Source: Pseudoclavibacter terrae
GTDB lineage: Bacteria; Actinomycetota; Actinomycetes; Actinomycetales; Microbacteriaceae
Length of the DNA stretch: 64,000 nucleotides
Reading direction: 5' to 3'
Assembly (NCBI RefSeq): GCF_008831075.1
Contig: NZ_WBJX01000005.1
Coordinates: 1 to 64,000 of the forward strand
A program made the position numbers and the translations under genes. Shown in pieces: positions 1-8,627 of the stretch. The number at the start of each line of letters is the position of its first letter. Positions within the stretch are counted from its first letter, which is position 1. The notes below the pieces were generated by a model. That model ran no database searches and was not told the DNA's origin. It saw only the letters and a list, made by a program, of their open reading frames with translations.

Positions 1-46
1 GGTACTGCAGGGGGGACCCTGTGGGAGAGTAGGTCACCGCCGGACT
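1..46 (+). rRNA. rrf: 5S ribosomal RNA, 3' end (partial)
   Basis: The first 46 bases match the conserved 3' third of actinobacterial 5S rRNA, including the GGGGGACCC...GTGGGAGAGTAGG helix IV/V region and the terminal CACCGCCGGAC that pairs with the 5' end. The 5' part lies outside the window, so the window begins at the distal end of a plus-strand rRNA operon. A strong terminator follows at once. The 3' end is placed by analogy and could be off by one or two bases. Confidence 0.9.
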
Positions 47-54
47 TCTTCATG

Positions 55-115
55 AGCCGGGGTTGGTTGGTGAGTGAGCAGAGATGCTCCTCGCCTCCCA
101 ACCCCGGCTTTTTTG
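55..115 (+). terminator. Intrinsic terminator of the rRNA operon
   Basis: A perfect 12-bp stem (55-66 with 98-109, AGCCGGGGTTGG against its complement) is followed by a run of seven T at 109-115. This is a classical Rho-independent terminator directly after the 5S rRNA. Confidence 0.9.
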
Positions 116-147
116 TTGCCCGAAAACTCTGTGAAGCCCGAAGGGTC

Positions 148-192
148 ACGGCGAAGAGCCCCTGCGTTGAGAACGCGGGGGCTCTTCGCCGT
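148..192. terminator. Long hairpin, probable terminator of the DUF58 operon
   Basis: Two 21-nt arms (148-168 and 172-192) pair with a single G-U wobble around a 3-nt GAG loop. It lies 14 bases beyond the stop of the minus-strand operon and faces the rRNA operon from the other side. There is no clear T tract. It is one of several very long hairpins at convergent 3' ends in this window. Confidence 0.65.
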
Positions 193-206
193 TCCCGCCC
201 CGCTGC

Positions 207-1514
207 CTACAGGCGGCCCGTCGCCTTGAGCTCGATGTAGTGGTCAGCGATCGCAGGAGGCAACGTAGAAGGTGTGCCCGTCACCGTGTCCCCGCCAAGG
301 CGACGAACCGTCTGACGGACCCGCTCCTGATCGAGCAAGGCCCGCTCGGCGGCCGAGGCCGCATACGTCTGCTCCCGGGTGTCCCGGCGAAGCGCCACCT
401 CGTGCACATCCGGATTCAACACCGACCCGAGCACCACCACGTGCTTGCTCGCCAGCTGCGGAAGTGCGGCGATCACCGGTTCGAGCGTGCCCGCCGTCTC
501 GAGCGTCGAGAGGATCACGACGAGCGACCGGTGCGTCGTCACACCGCGCACGAGGCCGGGGATCGCCCGCCAGTCCGTCGCGATCAGCTCAGGCTCCACG
601 TCAGCGAGGGACTCGACCATGCGGCTCAGCAGCTCGGCCCCGGAGACGCCCTGGATGCGTGCGCGCACCCGGCGGTCCCAAGCCACCACGTCGACCCGAT
701 CGCCAGCACGAGTCGCAAGCGCGGCCAGCAACAGCGCCGACTCGATCGCCGTATCCAATCGCGTCTCGTCGGCGACACGGGCCGCCGAGGTGCGTCCGGT
801 ATCGATGACGATGACCACACGCCGGTCGCGCTCCGGGCGCCACGTTCGCACGACGAGGTCCTGGCGCCGAGCCGTGGCACGCCAGTCGATCGAACGGACG
901 TCATCCCCTCGGACGTACTCGCGCAGCGAATCGAACTCGGTGCCCTGCCCGCGAACCATGAGACGCGTCGCCCCATCCAGCTCCCGCAGCCGCGCGAGAC
1001 GCGACGGCAGGTGCTTGCGCGAATTGAACGGGGGCAGCACCCGGAGCACGCCACGGTCGGCGAGGCTCACCTGGCGGGCAGCCAGACCCATGGGCCCCCA
1101 GCTCCTGAGGGTGACGAGCTCGGACCTCCGGTCGCCGCGACGCGACGGACGGAGCGGGAACTCCGCCACACGTCGCTCGCCGGACGGCACATCGAGCCTC
1201 GGACGGTGCTGCGTTGCACCAGCCGTCGGCTCCCAGCCATCCCGGACCTGGAGCCGGAGCGTCCGCGATCCCCGATTCGTGATCGCGACCCTGCTCACGG
1301 CGTCCTCACCCAGCCGCACTCGGGCGGGCAGGTCGCGCTCGATCTCCACCTGGCGCGGAGCGCCGGCGAGCAGGACGTCCGCGATCGACGCCAGGAGAAC
1401 GAAGAGCAGCCAGATCGCGAGCGTCACGTACGCAGACTCCGCTGTCTGCCCGAAGAGCACCACTGGGACAGCGCCGACCGCGGTCAGGAGCACCAGACGT
1501 CCGCTCACCACCAT
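207..1514 (-). CDS. DUF58 domain-containing protein
   Basis: The 435-residue product has two adjacent hydrophobic helices at the N terminus (about residues 5-50), a beta-rich region, then the DUF58 core with RGDDVRSIDWRATAR (about residues 203-217), followed by a von Willebrand A-like fold with a degenerate MIDAS start (VIDTGRTSAA). DUF58 proteins are encoded next to MoxR AAA+ ATPases and are thought to act with them in assembly or maturation of envelope or metal-dependent complexes. Here it is the last gene of a five-gene minus-strand cluster, 55 nt after the MoxR gene. The exact client is unknown; family assignment is firm. Confidence 0.85.
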   Translation of the reverse strand: MVVSGRLVLLTAVGAVPVVLFGQTAESAYVTLAIWLLFVLLASIADVLLAGAPRQVEIERDLPARVRLGEDAVSRVAITNRGSRTLRLQVRDGWEPTAGATQHRPRLDVPSGERRVAEFPLRPSRRGDRRSELVTLRSWGPMGLAARQVSLADRGVLRVLPPFNSRKHLPSRLARLRELDGATRLMVRGQGTEFDSLREYVRGDDVRSIDWRATARRQDLVVRTWRPERDRRVVIVIDTGRTSAARVADETRLDTAIESALLLAALATRAGDRVDVVAWDRRVRARIQGVSGAELLSRMVESLADVEPELIATDWRAIPGLVRGVTTHRSLVVILSTLETAGTLEPVIAALPQLASKHVVVLGSVLNPDVHEVALRRDTREQTYAASAAERALLDQERVRQTVRRLGGDTVTGTPSTLPPAIADHYIELKATGRL

Positions 1515-1569
1515 GCGATCACGCTTCCCTTCAGGCCTGCACCCTCGACTGACACCTGCAGCTGCCGGA

Positions 1570-2523
1570 TCAGATGGGAACCTGGACCTGCGCGAGGATC
1601 GAGCGAAGGATCGCGTCCGCGCCGACCCCCTCGAGCTCGGCTTCCGGACGAAGCTGCAGTCGGTGCCGGAGCACCGGAAGCGACATCGCCTGCACGTGGT
1701 CAGGCGTCACCGCCTGGTACCCGCTGAGGTACGCGAACGCCTTGCTCGCCGACATGAGGGCGGTCGCCCCACGGGGAGAGACGCCCATGCGGACGGACGG
1801 CGACTGGCGGGTGGCCCGAGCGATATCGACGATGTACGCGAGCACGTCCGCTCGAACGTCGACGGCCGCTGCCTCGGCCTGAGCGCGCCTCAGCTCTTCG
1901 GCTGTGAGCGCGCTTCGCACCCCTGCGGCGCGCAGGTCTCGCGGAGAGAACCCCGCGGCGTGCCTGCGCAGCACCTCGAACTCGGCGTCCCGCGACGGCA
2001 GCTCGAGCACGAGCTTCAGCAGGAAGCGGTCGAGCTGAGCCTCTGGGAGGGTGTACGTGCCCTCGTACTCGATCGGGTTCATGGTCGCGGCGACGAGGAA
2101 GGGGGAGGGGAGCGCGCGCGTCACCCCGTCGGCAGACACCTGGCGCTCCTCCATCGCCTCGAGCAGGGCCGACTGCGTCTTCGGCGGCGTCCGGTTGATC
2201 TCGTCCGCGAGCAGGATGTTCGTGAACACGGGGCCCTCGCGGAACTCGAACTCGCCAGCCGCAGCGTCGTAGACCAGCGAGCCCGTGATGTCACCCGGCA
2301 TGAGGTCGGGCGTGAACTGCACGCGCTTCGTGTCGAGCGACAGCGTCTCACTCAGGGTCCGCACGAGGAGCGTCTTGCCGACCCCGGGGATGCCCTCGAG
2401 CAGGGCGTGGCCGCCGGCGAGCAGGGCGACGAGGAGCCCGTCAACGGCTCGCTCCTGTCCGACGACGGCCTTGGCGACCTCGCCTCTGACTCGCTGCAGT
2501 GCTTCACGGACATCGGTGCTCAT
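1570..2523 (-). CDS. MoxR family AAA+ ATPase
   Basis: The 317-residue protein is of normal MoxR length. It has a Walker A motif GIPGVGKT near residue 45, Walker B LLADEIN near residue 110, a sensor-1 region (VAATMNP) and a C-terminal AAA lid. I use the ATG at 2523 (MSTDVREAL), which overlaps the stop of the upstream DUF4350 gene as ATGA; the frame is open further upstream, but only antisense to that gene. MoxR ATPases act as chaperone-like remodelling factors with vWA/DUF58 partners, and the DUF58 gene follows directly. Confidence 0.92.
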   Translation of the reverse strand: MSTDVREALQRVRGEVAKAVVGQERAVDGLLVALLAGGHALLEGIPGVGKTLLVRTLSETLSLDTKRVQFTPDLMPGDITGSLVYDAAAGEFEFREGPVFTNILLADEINRTPPKTQSALLEAMEERQVSADGVTRALPSPFLVAATMNPIEYEGTYTLPEAQLDRFLLKLVLELPSRDAEFEVLRRHAAGFSPRDLRAAGVRSALTAEELRRAQAEAAAVDVRADVLAYIVDIARATRQSPSVRMGVSPRGATALMSASKAFAYLSGYQAVTPDHVQAMSLPVLRHRLQLRPEAELEGVGADAILRSILAQVQVPI

Positions 2524-3812
2524 GCTTGGCCTCCGGATTTCTCGGCGGTGGAACTCTGGTCGGTGGTGCTGGGGCCGGTGCTGAGGCGGACGCTCCCTGG
2601 GTCTGCCGCCTCGGCGACCGCTCGTTCCAGGGTCAGCAGGGCCTGGCTGAGGTCGAGCAGCTCCGCCTCGCTGCCGGGCACGGCATCCAGGAGCGTCCAG
2701 GCGATGGCTGCTCGGTTCGCGCCGAGGATGGCCGCGCTCGAGGTGATGATCTCCTGCACGCTGCTGGCTTTCGACAGCCCGAGCGACTTCGCGAGGCGGG
2801 TGGTCGTGCCGATGCGCAGGTTGTCGAGCGCGCGCAGCCGCGCGCGCTGCTGGGCGTAGAGCCTTCCGCGGCCGTGCATGGTCTCCGACGCCTCGACGAT
2901 CACCGGCAGGCGCTCCTCGACGAGCGGACCGAAGCGGCGACCTCGCCAGATCATGACGGCCAGCAGCGTGGCGAGCGCGATCAGGATGCTCGGCGTCAAC
3001 CACGGCGGCACGAAGGCGTCGAGTGAGGGCTCGACGCCGAAGACGGCCTCGGCGTCGGAGACGCCCGGCGTATACCAGACGAGCGACGCCGTCTGTCCGA
3101 GGACCGAGAGGCCCATGGCGGCGTTTGCGGAGCTCAGCACGTCGCCGTTGCTCAGGTTGTCCGTCGCCCCCAGCGCGGCAAGTGTCGTCCCGGAGGGAAG
3201 CGACGTCTCGACGTAGGCGAATCGCCCAGACTCGGCGTAGCAGGCGCTGCTGGCCGCGGCGGCAGCATCGTCGAGCTGGTAGAGCCGAGCTCCGCGCTGC
3301 GAGATCTCGGGTGCCAGCTCGGAGAGGGGCGCAGCGCATTCCGGGCCCGCCTCGACGACATCTTCCGCCTCACCCGCGGCTCCGACTCCACCGACCGTGA
3401 TCGCCCCGCCGAATGCGTCGAGGAGGCCGCGGCTCGGCGCGAGCAGGACAACCCGGTCCGCGTCCAGCTCAGCGATCTGAGCTGCCAGCTCATCGACCGC
3501 GATGCCATCGCGGTCGTGCACGACGAGTGTCGTCTCCCCCTCGGCGTCCTGGAGCCGCGCCCGCGCGTCATCCATGCTCTTGGCGCTGCTGGTCTGAACT
3601 CCCTGCTCGCCGAGCACGGTGAACACGGCCTTGCCCCCGTCGGGGCGCGCGGAATCGACACCGAGATACGGGGCGTTGGCACTCGCGACACCGCCTGCGA
3701 TGAGCGCGCTCGTCACGGCGATCACCACGGCTCCTGCGGCGATGAGGATCCACGGGCGTGCTCGCCTCAAGCGCTCTGGAATCGTCGGCGTGGCTTCTTG
3801 CGTGTGGCTCAT
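2520..3812 (-). CDS. DUF4350 domain-containing membrane protein
   Basis: The 430-residue protein has an N-terminal transmembrane helix (about residues 19-42), an extracytoplasmic DUF4350-type region (about 50-260) that resembles a GATase-like fold, and a second helix near residues 265-285 followed by a cytoplasmic tail (about 290-430). It overlaps the MoxR gene by 4 nt at its end and the DUF4129 gene by 4 nt at its start, so the three are translationally coupled. The MoxR-DUF58-DUF4129-DUF4350 set is conserved in Actinomycetota; its function is unassigned. Confidence 0.8.
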   Translation of the reverse strand: MSHTQEATPTIPERLRRARPWILIAAGAVVIAVTSALIAGGVASANAPYLGVDSARPDGGKAVFTVLGEQGVQTSSAKSMDDARARLQDAEGETTLVVHDRDGIAVDELAAQIAELDADRVVLLAPSRGLLDAFGGAITVGGVGAAGEAEDVVEAGPECAAPLSELAPEISQRGARLYQLDDAAAAASSACYAESGRFAYVETSLPSGTTLAALGATDNLSNGDVLSSANAAMGLSVLGQTASLVWYTPGVSDAEAVFGVEPSLDAFVPPWLTPSILIALATLLAVMIWRGRRFGPLVEERLPVIVEASETMHGRGRLYAQQRARLRALDNLRIGTTTRLAKSLGLSKASSVQEIITSSAAILGANRAAIAWTLLDAVPGSEAELLDLSQALLTLERAVAEAADPGSVRLSTGPSTTDQSSTAEKSGGQA

Positions 3813-4486
3813 GAGGCGCGACCCGCGAACGAGGTGAGGGCCACCGGCTTGGCCGCCTGCAGCGACGAATCCACGTCTCTCAGCGCCAGCCAGTCGTCCT
3901 CAGACGCGCCGAGGCCCAGGTATCTGGCCGCGTTGAACGACCGGGCAGCTCGCTGCAGCCCGGTCGCCTGTCCGGGGAACGCGGAGGTCGTCGCCGCAGC
4001 GACAGCTGTCGCGGTCATGCCGGGGCTCAGCGCGATCACGGTGCGGTCGTGCACGGCCCGCGCGAGCGCCCTGAACTGCTCGATCACGGCGGTCTCGAAG
4101 TCACCGCGTGCCCCAGCGGCTGCAGCCGAAGCCCGCAGCTCCTGCGCGGAACGCTCGTCGCCGTCGAACAGATCAGGCGAGAGCGCCGCCCCGCGTCTCG
4201 CTCGCTGAACGAGGATCGGGCGGCCCACGAGCAGCGCGATGACGGCGAGCACGACGATCGCGCCGAGCACGAGAGCGATCGGCGAGAGCCCGCCGGGAAC
4301 TCCGTCGATGGGCTGCAGGATGTCGTTGACCCAGTTCCAGAAGTCGTCGATCCACAGGTCGAGCCAGGTCGGCGAGGCCTGCGTGTACTCGCTCTTGGCG
4401 AGCTCGCCCTGCAGCAGGTCTCGGGCTCGGTCCTCGTCGATCTCCAGAGGGGGCTCCCCAGAGCCGGCCAAGGGGCCACGGGTCAT
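3809..4486 (-). CDS. DUF4129 domain-containing membrane protein
   Basis: The 225-residue protein has a hydrophilic N terminus with LLQGELAKSEYTQ, a tryptophan-rich amphipathic stretch, one transmembrane helix (about residues 66-90) and a C-terminal DUF4129 domain (about 120-200) with the FNAARYLG-type motif. It is fused by overlap into the MoxR/DUF58 operon (4 nt with the next gene, 1 nt TGATG with the previous). DUF4129 is often found attached to transglutaminase-like proteins or MoxR operons; no enzymatic motif is visible here. Confidence 0.82.
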   Translation of the reverse strand: MTRGPLAGSGEPPLEIDEDRARDLLQGELAKSEYTQASPTWLDLWIDDFWNWVNDILQPIDGVPGGLSPIALVLGAIVVLAVIALLVGRPILVQRARRGAALSPDLFDGDERSAQELRASAAAAGARGDFETAVIEQFRALARAVHDRTVIALSPGMTATAVAAATTSAFPGQATGLQRAARSFNAARYLGLGASEDDWLALRDVDSSLQAAKPVALTSFAGRAS

Positions 4487-5784
4487 CAGCGCGCGTATCC
4501 CGGAGCGGTCATGGGCGGCAGGTGCTGCTCCCGCTGCACATCGAAGTCAGCGTCGGTGATCTCAGCGCCGGCCGCGGACTGCTCCGCGTACCGCTGGAGG
4601 GTCACGCCGAGCCCTTCCTTCCGCATCCGCAGATCGAAGTACAGGATCGTCGCGTTCCCGCTGGTGAGCACGAGGACGATCGCCCCGAGCAGGACCTGCA
4701 GGGCTGAGGTCAGCAGCAGGATCACCGCGAAGGCGACGATCGTGCCCGCTTGCGGTTCCGCCGACTGCCCGCTGCCGAGCGGCGTGAGGAGGACCTGGCC
4801 CATGCTGACGGCCAGCTGCGCGACCGTCGAGACCGCCCCGGTCGCGAAGTTCAGGATCACCTGGATGACGACGACGATGCCGAGCACGCGCCAGAAGTTG
4901 CCGTGGGAGAGGCCCCAGCTGCGCCGGATGGCCGCGATCGGCCCGAGCCCCTCGAGCACGATGGCACTCGGAGCGAACATGATCTTGATGCCCACCCACA
5001 CCATGAGGACAACCGTCGCGCCGCCGAGCAGCAGCGTGAAGATCACGCCGAGACCGATGGAGCCGGCCATCGTCGCCTCGTCTGCTCCGGAACCCGAGAG
5101 GACCATGAACAGGATGAACGGGATGAGCAGCCACCCGACGGCGATGAGGAGGAGCGAGCCGACGCCGACGATCAGCGCATAGCCGATGAGGCGCCAGACG
5201 CCGCGCCAACCGGCGCGCCAGGCTTCCTTGAACCCGAGCTTCTCGCCGATGGCCCCGCGCGCGACCACGCGGACGAGGATGCCCTGCAGGAGCGCCGAGC
5301 CGACACCGGCGATGGCCAAGCCGAAGATCGCGGCGAGCGAGGTGAGCGTGATGGAGGACACGAGCATCGGCGTGATGTCCTCCTGGCTCCCGCCGAACGG
5401 GATGCGAGTGAACATGAGCATGCCGACGACCACCGGGAGGAGGCTCGCGAAGAGCGTGGTCGCGCCCATGACGATGACGGCACTCCCGAGGGTCGTCTTG
5501 GGGGACGTGCGGAAGAGTCGGAAGGTGGCGGCGAGCGCATCCCCGAACGCGAGTGGACGCAGCGGGAACAGGCCGGGCGTGGGAGCCGGCATCCACTGAC
5601 CACCAGGCTGCTGCCCGTACCCGGATTCCGGGGCAGGGCCGTACTGCCAGTTCGATGAGCCAGGGGCGGGCTGGGGTGCGGGCCACTGGGCACCCTGCTC
5701 GAAGCCGCCGGGCGACTGCGCTCCGGGTGTCGGCGGATACGCGTGGTGGGGCTCTGGTGCGTGCTCGTATGGGCCATGCGTCAC
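4486..5784 (-). CDS. Multi-pass membrane protein with Pro/Gln-rich N terminus
   Basis: From the GTG at 5784 the product is 432 residues. The first ~95 residues are rich in proline, glutamine, glycine and tyrosine, followed by about six to seven hydrophobic segments separated by short loops, and an acidic tail. The membrane part resembles the 'glycerophosphoryl diester phosphodiesterase membrane domain' family, which by itself has no catalytic residues. I chose GTG because a GGGCGG ribosome-binding site lies just upstream and the longer frame runs into the mtrA promoter. It is the first gene of the MoxR/DUF58 operon, divergent from mtrA. Confidence 0.75.
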   Translation of the reverse strand: MTHGPYEHAPEPHHAYPPTPGAQSPGGFEQGAQWPAPQPAPGSSNWQYGPAPESGYGQQPGGQWMPAPTPGLFPLRPLAFGDALAATFRLFRTSPKTTLGSAVIVMGATTLFASLLPVVVGMLMFTRIPFGGSQEDITPMLVSSITLTSLAAIFGLAIAGVGSALLQGILVRVVARGAIGEKLGFKEAWRAGWRGVWRLIGYALIVGVGSLLLIAVGWLLIPFILFMVLSGSGADEATMAGSIGLGVIFTLLLGGATVVLMVWVGIKIMFAPSAIVLEGLGPIAAIRRSWGLSHGNFWRVLGIVVVIQVILNFATGAVSTVAQLAVSMGQVLLTPLGSGQSAEPQAGTIVAFAVILLLTSALQVLLGAIVLVLTSGNATILYFDLRMRKEGLGVTLQRYAEQSAAGAEITDADFDVQREQHLPPMTAPGYAR

Positions 5785-5849
5785 CCGCCCATCGTGGCAT
5801 ACCGCTCGCCGCGCTCTCTGGGTTGAGCCTCTGAGGAGGCTACGCCCGC

Positions 5850-5855
5850 TACGCT
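5850..5855 (+). promoter_or_regulatory. Probable -10 element of mtrA
   Basis: A TACGCT hexamer lies about 47 bases upstream of the mtrA start. TTGAGC at 5823-5828 resembles a -35 box but the 21-nt spacing is long, so I support only the -10. A GGGAGGG ribosome-binding site precedes the GTG. Confidence 0.4.
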
Positions 5856-5902
5856 GAGGGAACCGCCCGGTCTCGTGCGGGTTCTGGAACAGGGAGGGTT
5901 CT

Positions 5903-6592
5903 GTGGGCGAACGCATCCTCGTGGTCGATGACGACCTCGCGCTCTCGGAGATGATCGGCATCGTGCTCAGGGCTGAGGGCTACGAACCGGAGTTCTGCGG
6001 TGACGGCGCGGCCGCCCTCGGCGAGTTCCGTCGGGTCAAGCCGGAGCTCGTGCTGCTCGACGTCATGCTGCCTGGGCTCGACGGCATCCAGATCTGCCAC
6101 CTGCTGCGCGCCGAATCCGGGACCCCGATCATCATGCTCACCGCGAAGTCGGACACGACCGACGTGGTGCGCGGCCTCGAGGCCGGCGCCGACGACTACA
6201 TCGTCAAGCCCTTCAACCCGAAGGAGCTCGTCGCGCGCATCAAGACGCGACTCCGCGCCAGCCAGCCGGAGGTGCAGAGCATCATCCGCGTCGGCGACCT
6301 GACCCTGAACGTGAACGCGCACGAGGTCCTCCGAGGCGACGAGCAGATCAACCTCACGCCTCTCGAGTTCGACCTGCTCCTGACCCTCGCGGCCAAGCCG
6401 CAGAAGGTCTTCACCCGTGAGGAGCTCCTCGAGCAGGTCTGGGGCTACCAGTACAAGGCGGACACGCGACTCGTGAACGTGCACGTGCAGCGCCTGCGCG
6501 CGAAGGTCGAGCACGACCCGGACCACCCGAAGATCGTGGCGACGGTTCGCGGCGTGGGCTACCGCGCTGGGAACACCACCGCATTCTCCTGA
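5903..6592 (+). CDS. mtrA: Response regulator MtrA
   Basis: The 229-residue OmpR/PhoB-type regulator has an N-terminal receiver (acidic pocket D9-D11, phospho-acceptor D53 in LLDVMLPG, K102 in VKPF) and a C-terminal winged helix (about residues 130-225) with LTPLEFDLLLTLA and VRGVGYR. Sequence and gene order (mtrA-mtrB-lpqB) identify it as MtrA, which in actinobacteria controls cell-wall hydrolases, division and osmotic/envelope responses. Translation starts at GTG after a good ribosome-binding site. The kinase gene starts 1 nt after its stop. Confidence 0.97.
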   Translation: MGERILVVDDDLALSEMIGIVLRAEGYEPEFCGDGAAALGEFRRVKPELVLLDVMLPGLDGIQICHLLRAESGTPIIMLTAKSDTTDVVRGLEAGADDYIVKPFNPKELVARIKTRLRASQPEVQSIIRVGDLTLNVNAHEVLRGDEQINLTPLEFDLLLTLAAKPQKVFTREELLEQVWGYQYKADTRLVNVHVQRLRAKVEHDPDHPKIVATVRGVGYRAGNTTAFS

Positions 6593-6593
6593 C

Positions 6594-8627
6594 GTGAGCG
6601 CAGTGATACCGCGCGCGACCTCCACCTCTCCTCGGTCCTCCGACGTCGACACGGAGGGCATCCGCGTCCCATACAGATGGCGGTCCGCCCGCGGCGTGTG
6701 GCGGAACCTCGTGTTCCTCTGGCGCACGTCGCTGCCGTTCCGCACGATCGCGCTCTCGGTCGCGCTGACGACCGCGACAGTGCTCTCGGTCGGCTTCGTC
6801 ATGTCGAACTCCATCGCGAGCGACCTCTTCAACTCGAGGCTTCGGCCGCTGGTCTCCGAGACCGAACGCGCCGTGACCGCGGCCCAGACCGTCTTCGCGT
6901 CAGGCGAGGAGACGGACAGCGCCGCCCTGGAGACGCTGCAGACCGTGGCTGTGGATGCGGCTCAGGACTCCGCGGCGAACAGCTACGGCGTCATCTTCAT
7001 GCAGAGCGGGTCGGGGACTGGCGAGCAGCCGAACGAGCTGCGAGCACTCGCGAAGGGGCCCGTGTCGGCAGACCTCGTCTCCGATGAGCTGAAGGAGGCG
7101 GTCAGCGCGGGCGCGGACACGACCGCGACCGGCGCCGCGTCGACCTCCCCGCAGACGCACTATCAGTCGATCGCCCTCGTCGACGAGCTCGGCAACGTGG
7201 TCCCCGGCATCGTCATCGGCTCGACCGTGACCGTGCAGAACCTCGGCCAGTACGAGATGTACTTCGTGTACTCGATGGAGGAGACCCAGCAGACGCTCGA
7301 CTTCGTGCAGCGCACCCTCGTCGTGGCCATGATCGTGCTGGTCCTGCTCGTCGCCGTCATCACGGGATTCGTCATGCGTGCCGTCATCCAGCCCATTCGC
7401 GAGGCGGCGAAGACGAGTCGGCGTCTCGCGGCAGGCCACCTCGAGCAGCGTGTCCCCGAGTCCGGCGAAGACGACATCGCCACGCTGGCGAGGTCGTTCA
7501 ACGAGATGGCGGACAGCCTGCAGGACCAGATCGAGCGCCTCGCGAACCTGTCCCAGGTGCAGCAGCGCTTCGTCTCGGACGTCTCCCACGAGCTGCGGAC
7601 GCCGCTCACGACCATCCGTCTCGCGGGTGGGATGCTCTTCGACCGTCGAGATGACTTCGACACCGTCACGGCCCGCTCGGTCGAGCTGCTGCACGACCAG
7701 ATCGAGCGGTTCGAGATCCTCCTCGCCGACCTCCTCGAGATCTCGAGGTACGACGCTGGCGCGGTCGAGATCCTGCGCGAATCGAACAGCCTCGCGACGG
7801 TCGCCGACGACGTCATCGGGGCCATGACCCCGGTCGCACTCGACCACGGCACACGCCTCGTCCTCAAGGCGCCAGGCGGATACGGCGAGTCGGAATTCGA
7901 CGCACGTCGCATCAACCGGGTCGTGCGCAACCTCCTCGGCAACGCCATCGAGCACGGGGAGGCCAAGCCCATCGTCGTCTCGGTCGACTCCAACGAGTCG
8001 GCGGTCGCGCTCTCGGTGCGCGACTACGGCATCGGCATGACCGAGGCGGAGCGAACGAGGGTCTTCGACCGGTTCTGGCGCGCTGACCCCTCCCGCAAGC
8101 GCACGATGGGCGGGTCGGGGCTCGGGCTCGCGATCTCCCTCGAAGACGTCCGCCTGCACGAAGGGCGCCTCGAGGTCTGGTCGGAGCCAGGCAAGGGGAC
8201 GAACTTCCGGCTCACGCTCCCGCGGTTCGTCGGCGGCAAGATCATGGGGTCCCCGCTCCCGCTCGAGCCGGGTGACGCCGGGGCCGCGACCATCACGATC
8301 GAGGAGGAGGATGTGTCCTCCGAGGCGTTCACCGACGAGGACGTCGACACGCAGCCGATCGAGCTCCCTGACCTCGTCGGCATGCGCTCCTCGAACGCGG
8401 AGCCGCTCGTCTCCTCAGCCCCCACGAACTCGATGGACGTCATCGACATCGCCCCCATGGACGAGCCGACGCAGACGCCAGCACCCTGGGACGACGCCGA
8501 GGCGGTCGTCGTGACGAGCTCGGCTCCCGACTCCGTGCCGTCGCTTCCCAGCAGCGACCCCGACGATGGCGTGAACAGCGACGACGCCAGCCCGAGCCGC
8601 GACCAGGAACAGGAGGACCCGAAGTGA
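6594..8627 (+). CDS. mtrB: Sensor histidine kinase MtrB
   Basis: The 677-residue kinase has two transmembrane helices (about residues 46-70 and 240-265) bracketing an extracytoplasmic sensor region, a HAMP linker, a DHp domain with the phospho-acceptor His332 in DVSHELRTPL, and an ATPase domain with N, G1 (VRDYGIGM) and G2 (GGSGLGLA) boxes. A tail of about 125 residues beyond the catalytic domain is acidic and rich in Ser, Thr and Pro, with no recognisable fold. It begins with GTG and its stop overlaps the lpqB start (GTGA). It is the partner of MtrA. Confidence 0.95.
   Translation: MSAVIPRATSTSPRSSDVDTEGIRVPYRWRSARGVWRNLVFLWRTSLPFRTIALSVALTTATVLSVGFVMSNSIASDLFNSRLRPLVSETERAVTAAQTVFASGEETDSAALETLQTVAVDAAQDSAANSYGVIFMQSGSGTGEQPNELRALAKGPVSADLVSDELKEAVSAGADTTATGAASTSPQTHYQSIALVDELGNVVPGIVIGSTVTVQNLGQYEMYFVYSMEETQQTLDFVQRTLVVAMIVLVLLVAVITGFVMRAVIQPIREAAKTSRRLAAGHLEQRVPESGEDDIATLARSFNEMADSLQDQIERLANLSQVQQRFVSDVSHELRTPLTTIRLAGGMLFDRRDDFDTVTARSVELLHDQIERFEILLADLLEISRYDAGAVEILRESNSLATVADDVIGAMTPVALDHGTRLVLKAPGGYGESEFDARRINRVVRNLLGNAIEHGEAKPIVVSVDSNESAVALSVRDYGIGMTEAERTRVFDRFWRADPSRKRTMGGSGLGLAISLEDVRLHEGRLEVWSEPGKGTNFRLTLPRFVGGKIMGSPLPLEPGDAGAATITIEEEDVSSEAFTDEDVDTQPIELPDLVGMRSSNAEPLVSSAPTNSMDVIDIAPMDEPTQTPAPWDDAEAVVVTSSAPDSVPSLPSSDPDDGVNSDDASPSRDQEQEDPK

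Noticed and set aside
52-240. Small plus-strand open frame after the 5S rRNA
   Set aside because: Runs through the rRNA terminator and the next hairpin; no ribosome-binding site or protein character.
379-2859. 826-codon open frame opposite the DUF58, MoxR and DUF4350 genes
   Set aside because: Arg/Ser/Pro-rich composition with no motif; it is antisense to genes with clear domains. Such shadow frames are expected in DNA of this GC content.
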